Both the position numbers and the translations under genes were made by a program. The notes under the pieces were generated by a model, which saw only the letters and a list, made by a program, of their open reading frames with translations, did not search any database and was not told the origin of the DNA. Source: Actinomycetes bacterium (GTDB lineage Bacteria; Actinomycetota; Acidimicrobiia; Acidimicrobiales; Acidimicrobiaceae). From it: DNA of 34,119 nt. Every line of letters starts with the position of its first letter. The first letter of the stretch is position 1. Below are positions 27,110 through 34,119 of this stretch, in pieces. Where the stretch lies: assembly GCA_021790735.1 (NCBI GenBank), contig JAJYGI010000027.1, positions 1-34,119 of the forward strand, given 5' to 3'.

Positions 27110-28333
27110 ATGAGAGAAGGATCCTCTGCTCGAGTTTCATCAAGCAGCTTTTCTGAAGCCCATGTCGCAGTTGTGGAGGCCGTTGACTACTTTTTAGATG
27201 CGCTCGGCGAAAAAAAACGGGAGTATTTGAACCAAATCTTTGATTTGCAGTACTTCCCAGATGAGCTGAATGAAGCTATGGCGACTCTTGGACTATTTGG
27301 GACGCTGATTCCCCAAAACTATGGTGGTAATGAGGCTGGCTTGTTGGCGATGGTTCTTGCGATGGAGAGGTTTGCTTCATATGGACTGGGAAATACACTT
27401 GCTCTTCTCATAACTATGGACACTTTAGCGATACTTCTCGGCGGTGGTCAACAACAAAAAGAGACTTTTTTGCCTAAGATAGCCAGTGGCCAAATAAAGA
27501 CAGCATTTGCTATAACAGAGCCTGACGCAGGAACAAATACGTTTGAGCTGAAGCTCTCTGCGACTTCTCAAAGAGACGGTCAGAGCTATCTGTTGAATGG
27601 TACGAAGGCTTGGATAACGGGTGTGGATAGGGTCGACTATATATTAGTTGTCTCGAGGACGACGCCGTTGGATGAGGTCTCTGCAAGAGGACTCTCTCGG
27701 TCCTTTGGCCTAACCTTGTTCATGGTTCCAGCCCAGATAACTGGCCTTGAGAAGACGAAGATGAATACAGTAGGTGTTGAGGGATATAGTCAGTTCCAGC
27801 TGTATTTTGATAACGTTGAGATCTCTAAGGATATGGCTATAGGTGAGATTGATCAAGGAGCGGGAGTGCTGTTTTCTGCCCTTAATCCTGAAAGAATAGT
27901 AGCGGCTTCTATGTCTGTTGGATCTGTTGACTACTTTTTGAATAAGGCTGCAAACTATGCAAAAGAGAGGAAGGTTTTTGGCAACAGATCTATTGCTCAC
28001 TATCAGTCTCTACAGCATCCTTTAGCTAGAGTTAGAGCCCAACAGGAAGGTGCACGTCTTATAACTTACGAAGCTGCTAAGGTATTCGATCGTCGAGAAC
28101 CGGCACACGTCGTTGGATCGTACTCTAATATGGCTAAGTATCTGTCGTCGGAGGTCGCATGTGACGCGATTGATCGATCGATACAGGCACATGGGGGAAT
28201 GGGATTTATCTTGGATACTGGGCTCATTCAGATGCTTGCTTCGACTCGTTTGGCCAAAACTGCTCCTATCAATAATGAAATGATTTTGAACTATATCGCT
28301 GAGACAGAACTGGATCTTCCTCGTTCTTACTGA
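27110..28333 (+). CDS. Acyl-CoA dehydrogenase
   Basis: 'TAFAITEPDAGTNTFELKLSA', 'YLLNGTKAWITG', 'YAKERKVFGNRSIAHYQSLQHPLA', 'IQAHGGMGFILD'. Confidence 0.93.
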   Translation: MREGSSARVSSSSFSEAHVAVVEAVDYFLDALGEKKREYLNQIFDLQYFPDELNEAMATLGLFGTLIPQNYGGNEAGLLAMVLAMERFASYGLGNTLALLITMDTLAILLGGGQQQKETFLPKIASGQIKTAFAITEPDAGTNTFELKLSATSQRDGQSYLLNGTKAWITGVDRVDYILVVSRTTPLDEVSARGLSRSFGLTLFMVPAQITGLEKTKMNTVGVEGYSQFQLYFDNVEISKDMAIGEIDQGAGVLFSALNPERIVAASMSVGSVDYFLNKAANYAKERKVFGNRSIAHYQSLQHPLARVRAQQEGARLITYEAAKVFDRREPAHVVGSYSNMAKYLSSEVACDAIDRSIQAHGGMGFILDTGLIQMLASTRLAKTAPINNEMILNYIAETELDLPRSY

Positions 28334-28367
28334 GCAGATCGTGAGTCTAGGTTGGGTGAAAGTTGCT

Positions 28368-29126
28368 ATGTCGAAGTACTTAGTAGTTGAAAGAGGTACC
28401 GTCTCTACGGTACTGCTGGATCGGCCAGAGAAACATAATGCGTTGAATCAAGAGATGATAGACGACCTTGTTAGAACATTGCTTGATTTGCAGGAAGATC
28501 GTGGCGTAAAAGTGGTCGTGATCGGCACCTTAGCGCATAACTTCTGCGCTGGTGGAGATCTAGAGGAGTTCTTGATGTCCCATGACGCAGGATTGGAAGA
28601 TGGATATGATGCGGTGGACCCTGGAATGAGTCTCTTTAAACTAGCCTTTCATCTTAGGAAGCCCCTTATCGTTGCTACCAAGGGAGTCTGTCGAGGTGGT
28701 GGTGTTGGATTGTCTGCCTTAGGTCATATTTCCATCGCTCAAGAAGGGGCGACGTTTGCGTTGACCGAGGTTCGATTAGGACTGTTCCCCTACGGAATCT
28801 ATCCATTACTTGCAAAAAATATGGGAGAAAGACGTTCATTGGAACTGGCGCTAACGGGACGAGAGTTTGACTGTTATCAAGCTGTAGAGTACGGATTGAT
28901 CGACGAAGTTTCTTCAAACTCTTTTGAACGCGCAAACGAGCTAGCTGATTCAATCGCGCAAGCCAGCCTTTATTCGCTAGAAAGTGGTATAGAACTTTAC
29001 AATCTCTCGATGACCCGCTATGACGAGGGTTTTTTTAGGTATGCAGGGATTTTGCGTGCGATATCCTTCAAGACGGATGCTTTGAGTGAACGGGTGAGAA
29101 AGTTCTTGCGACGTAGCAAAAGTTAG
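28368..29126 (+). CDS. Enoyl-CoA hydratase/isomerase family protein
   Basis: 'VSTVLLDRPEKHNALNQEMI', 'NFCAGGDLEEF', 'KGVCRGGGVGLSALGHISIAQEGATFALTEVRLGLFPYGIYPLL'; ATG 28368 preferred over the track's 28341. Confidence 0.9.
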   Translation: MSKYLVVERGTVSTVLLDRPEKHNALNQEMIDDLVRTLLDLQEDRGVKVVVIGTLAHNFCAGGDLEEFLMSHDAGLEDGYDAVDPGMSLFKLAFHLRKPLIVATKGVCRGGGVGLSALGHISIAQEGATFALTEVRLGLFPYGIYPLLAKNMGERRSLELALTGREFDCYQAVEYGLIDEVSSNSFERANELADSIAQASLYSLESGIELYNLSMTRYDEGFFRYAGILRAISFKTDALSERVRKFLRRSKS

Positions 29127-29222
29127 AGTTGGAATACTTCGGTTCGTCAAAGAGCTAACAAGTAGTTGTCGAAATACTCGGCCGAGTTTTCGTCTAACCT
29201 TTGGAGAGAGGTGAATCTAACG

Positions 29223-30458
29223 ATGTCAAAAATTACAGTTGAAGTTGACCCTGTTGAAGTTGGCATGGAATCCACAAGGCTAGAGAGGATATCCACACAC
29301 TTTCAACAGTATGTGGACGAAGGGAAACTCCCCGGGTTTTCAGTCTTAGTATCGAGGGCTGGAGAGGTGGTTTACGCAGACGCTAGAGGGATGAGGGATA
29401 TCGCTACTTCTGCCCCGATGGAACTCGATACTATTGTTCGAATCTACTCGATGACAAAACCTTTAACTTCGGTAGCAGCGATGATTCTATATGAGCGTGG
29501 TCTGTTTGAACTTACGGATCCAGTCTATAAATTCATTCCGTCTTTTAGAGACGTTATGGTCTTTCAGCGCGGAGGCTCTCAAAGTTCTTCTTTAGTCCCA
29601 GCCCAGGAGCCGATTCGAATCTGGCATCTCTTGACTCATACCGCTGGATTGACATATGGTTTTCATTATGCGCATCCGGTCGACCAAATGTATCGCTCTG
29701 CTGGGTTCGAATGGGGAGCTCCAGAGGGGTTTGATTTAGCTCAGTGTTGTGAAGGATGGGCACGGCTACCGTTACTTTTCGAACCAGGAAGTGAGTGGAA
29801 CTACTCCGTAGCCACCGATGTTTTGGGACGGGTAGTCGAGGTTGCCTCTGGCAAGACTTTAGACGTATTCCTACAAGAGGAAATCTTGGATCCGTTAGGA
29901 ATGACGGATACGGGCTTTTACGTCAAGGACTCCGAGGCTTATAGAGTAGCGTCACTGTATACCAAATCTCCACACGATGGAGTTCTCCTAAGGCTTGGAT
30001 CTTTAGCCGAGACTCCAAGACAGTTACCCAAGTACTTATCCGGTGGAGGAGGCCTTACTTCGACGCTTCACGACTACCATCGTTTCACTCAGATGATGCT
30101 TAATCGAGGTGAATTGAATGGTGTTCGGATCTTGGGTAGCCGAAGTGTCGATTACATGACTATTAATCATCTCCCAGACCACAAGGACTTAGAGGAGTTT
30201 GGAAGGCCAGTGTTTGCCGAGTCTTCTTACTGTGGGGTTGGTTTTGGTCTTGGGTTCGCAGTCGTTGAAGATCCTGCGGCACAAAAGGTGTTATCTACTA
30301 AAGGCGAGTACTCCTGGGGTGGTGCTGCAAGTACAGCATTTTGGATAGATCCACGTGAAAAACTAACTGTTATTTTTCTGACGCAGCTGATACCTTCGAG
30401 CACATACCCGCTTAGGAGTCAGCTAAGTCAGCTGGTCTATCAGTCCTTGATTGACTAG
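29223..30458 (+). CDS. Serine beta-lactamase-like hydrolase (class C/esterase type)
   Basis: SxxK 'IYSMTKPLTSVAAMIL', 'WNYSVATDVLGRVVEVASG', 'WGGAASTAFWIDP'; ATG 29223 preferred over TTG 29166. Confidence 0.88.
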   Translation: MSKITVEVDPVEVGMESTRLERISTHFQQYVDEGKLPGFSVLVSRAGEVVYADARGMRDIATSAPMELDTIVRIYSMTKPLTSVAAMILYERGLFELTDPVYKFIPSFRDVMVFQRGGSQSSSLVPAQEPIRIWHLLTHTAGLTYGFHYAHPVDQMYRSAGFEWGAPEGFDLAQCCEGWARLPLLFEPGSEWNYSVATDVLGRVVEVASGKTLDVFLQEEILDPLGMTDTGFYVKDSEAYRVASLYTKSPHDGVLLRLGSLAETPRQLPKYLSGGGGLTSTLHDYHRFTQMMLNRGELNGVRILGSRSVDYMTINHLPDHKDLEEFGRPVFAESSYCGVGFGLGFAVVEDPAAQKVLSTKGEYSWGGAASTAFWIDPREKLTVIFLTQLIPSSTYPLRSQLSQLVYQSLID

Positions 30459-30585
30459 TTTATTTGTGTGCTTGTAGCGTTTTAATGGCACGGAGGGTAA
30501 AGAAGCTCAGATGGTTTGCTGTGCCATCTTTCGTATGGAAGGTGGCAGAGTCGATGATGCTGTGACGATCTGTCACTATAGGTAG

Positions 30586-31335
30586 TTAGCCTGAGATGAT
30601 TAGTTTGAGAGCCACAGCTATACCAACCACAACCACCACACCTCTTAGTACTTGTGAAGGTATCTTTCTTCCTACGCGAGCACCAATCTGCGCCCCGATG
30701 ATGGATGAAATGGCTATGGTGAAAACCGGACCATAAGCTATGTGAGTTATAAAGATGAACAGTACTGCCGCAGTCCCGTTTACGACGCCGGCGAGAACGT
30801 TTTTCAGCGCATTCAGCCGCTGGAGAGACTCTTCGATCCCGATGGCTAAAAGCGCTATTAGCACCACGCCTTGTGCGGCTCCAAAGTAACCACCATATAT
30901 TGCGGTCAGGAAAACACCGGAGTATAGAATTCCAGCTCCGAGTCTTCCGTTTTTTCTATTAGCTACGTAAACTGAAACTTTGGGCTGGATTATCATGAGA
31001 CACACCGCTGCAAGAACGAGATATGGCACTATTTGCTGGAAGGCTCCTGGAAACAGTACCAATAAAACTGCACCGATACTGCCACCGACTATCGCAACCA
31101 AAGATAGTCTTATTGATCTCCCCTTTTGCCCCTGAAGCTCCTTGCGGTATCCGTAGGCGCCACTAGCTGAACCCGGAACGAGTCCTAATGTATTTGACAC
31201 GTTTGCCACCAATGGGGAGTATCCAAGTGAAAGCAGAGTAGGAAAGGTAATAAGAGTTCCAGAGCCTACGACCGTGTTAACAAAACCAGCACCCATCCCG
31301 GCAAGGGCTATAAACAGATAGTGGCTAAAGGGCAT
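30586..31335 (-). CDS. TauE/SafE-family (sulfite exporter/TSUP) membrane permease
   Basis: 'GMGAGFVNTVVGSGTLITFPTLLSLGYSPLVANVSNTLGLVPGSASGAYGYRKEL' TSUP N-terminal repeat; C-terminal repeat with 'GAQIGARVGRKIP'. Confidence 0.92.
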   Translation of the reverse strand: MPFSHYLFIALAGMGAGFVNTVVGSGTLITFPTLLSLGYSPLVANVSNTLGLVPGSASGAYGYRKELQGQKGRSIRLSLVAIVGGSIGAVLLVLFPGAFQQIVPYLVLAAVCLMIIQPKVSVYVANRKNGRLGAGILYSGVFLTAIYGGYFGAAQGVVLIALLAIGIEESLQRLNALKNVLAGVVNGTAAVLFIFITHIAYGPVFTIAISSIIGAQIGARVGRKIPSQVLRGVVVVVGIAVALKLIISG

Positions 31336-32021
31336 GAGCTATTCCTGATGAGAGTGGATACTTTACAGCTTTGTTCGAGATCCTGCGCTTTGGCGTTAGT
31401 CTGCAAGTAATAGTCGATGATGACTTGTCACGTGAGATGGTGACAAGATGTACTAAAGGACTAAAGAAACAGTAGTCTTTACGAGGCCCAAGAGTACGCA
31501 ATGGAGCGCTCTTGAGTATTTTATGAGCTGCCCTACCTGGGAGTACTACCTCCGTCGGAGAACACGTGAGGTTACTCCAAATAGCAAAACAAAGGACTAT
31601 CTCTATCACCGGAGGTTTTTGATCCGGATCCTCATGGCGTTGGATAGTTGCATTATTACCCTCTATCTTTTCCTAGTTCGAGCGTTTGGGTTTCACCGGT
31701 GAGAGGCTCACGTAACTTACATATCTGCGAATACAGTATACGATACTGACTGTTATAAGTGCTACCCGTCAAGAAGGTTGTAGACTGTTGATTAGTTTTT
31801 ACGTATGAGTTTGTGTAGCGTTTCTGAGCGCTAGAGACCGCGGAAGTCTGAGCTAATGTGGACGGAAAGTGTTCAATTATCGATGACGACAGCTTAGAAC
31901 TACTAAAGCTATTATCCAGATCATACTGTTAACGCAGTGTAGCTATGGAGCCGAGATTGATTTAGATCGGTACGCCGGGGCTCTTTCAAAGTGTTGTCGA
32001 GAAGTTTTGCTAGGAGGAAAG

Positions 32022-33782
32022 TTGTCTACGCGACCAGAGCTTTCGGGTAGTTTCGGAATGGTATCGTCCACACATTGGCTTTCGGCTGCAACTGGTATGG
32101 GTATGCTTGAACGAGGGGGAAATGCCTTTGATGCCGCCGTCGCAGCGGCACTTGTTTTGCAGGTAGTTGAACCCCATCTCAACGGACCGGGTGGCGACGT
32201 ATCCGTTCTTTTCAAACCGGCTAATTCAGATAAGGTCAAGGTTCTCTGCGGGCAAGGGGTTCTGCCCGCCGCGGCTAGTATCGATTGCGTTTTAGACAAA
32301 GGTCTTTCCCAGATCCCTGGTACTGGATTACTTGCAGCATGCGTACCAGGTTCCTTCCGTGCCTGGATGGAACTTCTTCGAGACTACGGTAGCCGGTCTC
32401 TCGAAGACATAATCTCCCCAGCCATTAGCTATGCTCGAGGTGGATTTCGACTACTTGAGAGAGCGTCACTTACTATTGCATCTTCTCGTGATCTATTTTT
32501 GAATCACTGGACTTCGTCAGCCGAGATTTATTTAGAGAAAGGTAAAGCTCCAAAAGGTGGTGTTACGTGGCGTAACCTTGTGCTAGCCGACACCTACCAA
32601 CGGGTACTTGAAGAAGCAAAATCGGTGGGGTCTAATCGGGAGGCTCAAATTGATAAGGCGATAGTTACTTTTTATGAGGGCTTTATAGCTGAAGCGATTG
32701 ATGGTTTTTTTGCCACAGAAGCAGCGTTCGATGACAGTGGCCGACAAAATAAAGGATTTTTGACAGGTGATGACCTTGCCTCATGGAAGACGGAAATTGA
32801 AGATCCGATATCTTCTTATTATAGAGACGCTCAGGTGTACAAGACTGGACCGTGGGGACAGGGTCCAGTCTTTTTACAGCAGCTGAAGATTCTCGAGGGG
32901 TATGATCTTGATTCTTTGGATCCAACTTCCTCGAGCTTTGTCCACCTAGTTGCTGAGGCGGCGAAGCTGTCTTTGGCGGACAGAGACTCTTTTTATGGTG
33001 ATCCCAACTTTGTGGACGTACCACTTGACGCCCTTTTATCCGCAGACTATGCGGTGGAGAGGCGTAAACTTATCGGCGATATGGCATCGATGGAGTATCG
33101 TCCTGGCGCTCCAAACGGCCGCTTACCTTGGATCCCTTCGGTAGAGCTTATGCGTGGCTTAGAGGGAGGTCGTGCAATGGGATTGCCTCCAGATCCAATT
33201 AGTCGAGACACTTGCCAGCTAGACGTGACTGATCGGTTTGGAAACGTTATATCTGCGACTCCATCTGGAGGTTGGCTCCATGGTAGCCCGTGTATTCCCG
33301 GACTTGGTTTTTCGATCTCAACTAGAGCCCAAATGTGTTGGCTGGATCCAAAGTCACCTTCAGCGTTTATAGGAGGACGAAGGCCGAGAACAACTCTGAG
33401 CCCGACGATCGTTCTCAAAGATGATGGCGAGTTCATAGCGTTTGGTACCCCAGGTGGAGATCAACAAGATCAGTGGTCTCTGACATTCTTTCTGCGGTAT
33501 ATGCATTGGGGCGGTAATCTTCAGACTGCTATCGATCTACCTAGTTTTCATACCCAACATATGTTGTCGTCTTTCTATCCCCGAGAACTGAAAGTGGGTC
33601 GACTAGATGTGGAAAGTAGATTCTCAGAGAAAGATATCAAGAGTCTTAAAGAGATGGGACATAGCCTGCAAGTCGCTGGACCATGGTCTCTAGGACGAGT
33701 ATGCGCCGTTTCGAACCGTAACGGTGAACTCAAGGCTGGCTCTGATCCTCGGCAAGACCAAGCGTACTCAGTGGGGAGATAG
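32022..33782 (+). CDS. Gamma-glutamyltransferase family protein (possible alternative start 32007)
   Basis: 'MVSSTHWLSAATGMGMLERGGNAFDAAVAAALVLQVVEPHLNGPGGDV', 'DTCQLDVTDRFGNVISATPSGGW', 'GGRRPRTTLSPTIVL'; SD aggagg at 32012-32017 before TTG 32022. Confidence 0.9.
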   Translation: MSTRPELSGSFGMVSSTHWLSAATGMGMLERGGNAFDAAVAAALVLQVVEPHLNGPGGDVSVLFKPANSDKVKVLCGQGVLPAAASIDCVLDKGLSQIPGTGLLAACVPGSFRAWMELLRDYGSRSLEDIISPAISYARGGFRLLERASLTIASSRDLFLNHWTSSAEIYLEKGKAPKGGVTWRNLVLADTYQRVLEEAKSVGSNREAQIDKAIVTFYEGFIAEAIDGFFATEAAFDDSGRQNKGFLTGDDLASWKTEIEDPISSYYRDAQVYKTGPWGQGPVFLQQLKILEGYDLDSLDPTSSSFVHLVAEAAKLSLADRDSFYGDPNFVDVPLDALLSADYAVERRKLIGDMASMEYRPGAPNGRLPWIPSVELMRGLEGGRAMGLPPDPISRDTCQLDVTDRFGNVISATPSGGWLHGSPCIPGLGFSISTRAQMCWLDPKSPSAFIGGRRPRTTLSPTIVLKDDGEFIAFGTPGGDQQDQWSLTFFLRYMHWGGNLQTAIDLPSFHTQHMLSSFYPRELKVGRLDVESRFSEKDIKSLKEMGHSLQVAGPWSLGRVCAVSNRNGELKAGSDPRQDQAYSVGR

Positions 33783-33820
33783 TTTCTTTACGGCCTCGAC
33801 GCTAGTAAGGTTATATCTAC

Positions 33821-33862
33821 AAGGTATACCAGACAGATAGTTGTTCTGGTATACCTTTTTTT
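33821..33862 (+). terminator. Rho-independent terminator after the gamma-glutamyltransferase gene
   Basis: Perfect stem AAGGTATACCAGA (33821-33833) / TCTGGTATACCTT (33845-33857) followed by a T run. Confidence 0.9.
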
Positions 33863-33892
33863 CATGCGATTTAATTCGGTTGGCTGCGTCGC

Positions 33893-34119
33893 TTACTTCA
33901 CAAAGTACCACGTCTCCGGGTTCATGTTAGCGTATGGGCTTTGGGATACGCCCTTAAGCTTGTTTGATATCTCTGACAGCTGGTAAGGGGGCGCTGGCTG
34001 ATACACCACTGGTAGTTGCTGTACCATATAGTTTTGATAGGTGTTGAGTGCCGCTTGAGCCTGTGTTGTCGGAGCTGTATGAGTCTCGTTTATGAGCTGG
34101 TTTGTTTTGGGGTTAACGT
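33893..34119 (-). CDS. ABC transporter substrate-binding protein (family 5, peptide/nickel type), C-terminal part
   Basis: Minus-strand translation '...VNPKTNQLINETHTAPTTQAQAALNTYQNYMVQQLPVVYQPAPPYQLSEISNKLKGVSQSPYANMNPETWYFVK*'; end typical of SBP_bac_5; not in ORF track because it is truncated by the window edge. Confidence 0.75.
   Translation of the reverse strand, partial: VNPKTNQLINETHTAPTTQAQAALNTYQNYMVQQLPVVYQPAPPYQLSEISNKLKGVSQSPYANMNPETWYFVK

Noticed and set aside
30485-30527. Inverted repeat ATGGCAC...GTGCCAT after the beta-lactamase-like gene
   Set aside because: Seven-bp stem with a long loop and no strong T-run; insufficient to call a terminator.
33047-33436. 129-aa minus-strand ORF opposite the gamma-glutamyltransferase gene
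   Set aside because: Shadow ORF of a strongly supported CDS.
1-34119. CRISPR arrays, tRNA/rRNA genes, transposases
   Set aside because: No regularly spaced repeats, no recognisable tRNA/rRNA signatures, and no transposase or integrase motifs found on reading.

Overview
The window is dominated by a bacterial flagellar/type III export locus on the + strand. Gene order is fliF (3' part)-fliG-fliH-fliI-fliJ-[NlpC/P60+SLT peptidoglycan hydrolase]-fliK-flgD-flgE, a terminator, then flbD-motA-motB-fliL-fliM-fliN-fliO-fliP-fliQ-fliR-flhB. About 6.3 kb later come flhA and an FlhF-like gene whose GTPase signatures are degenerate. The flhB-flhA gap holds a minus-strand cluster (amidohydrolase, NCS1 permease, agmatinase-family ureohydrolase) and a plus-strand aquaporin-like gene. 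About 170 bp carrying the permease promoter, 5' UTR and first 21 codons is directly duplicated upstream of the ureohydrolase. Downstream of the FlhF-like gene are two membrane proteins, acyl-CoA dehydrogenase, enoyl-CoA hydratase, a serine beta-lactamase-like hydrolase, a TauE/SafE-like permease (-), a gamma-glutamyltransferase and the 3' end of a family-5 ABC substrate-binding protein (-). Codon usage, moderate GC and operon style suggest an actinobacterium, possibly in the Acidimicrobiia; this is inference only. Best leads: the degenerate FlhF-like protein, the double-domain peptidoglycan hydrolase with no visible Sec signal, a FliM without the N-terminal EIDALL motif, the duplicated promoter/leader cassette, and a short intergenic motif found three times. 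I found no CRISPR, rRNA, tRNA or transposase.
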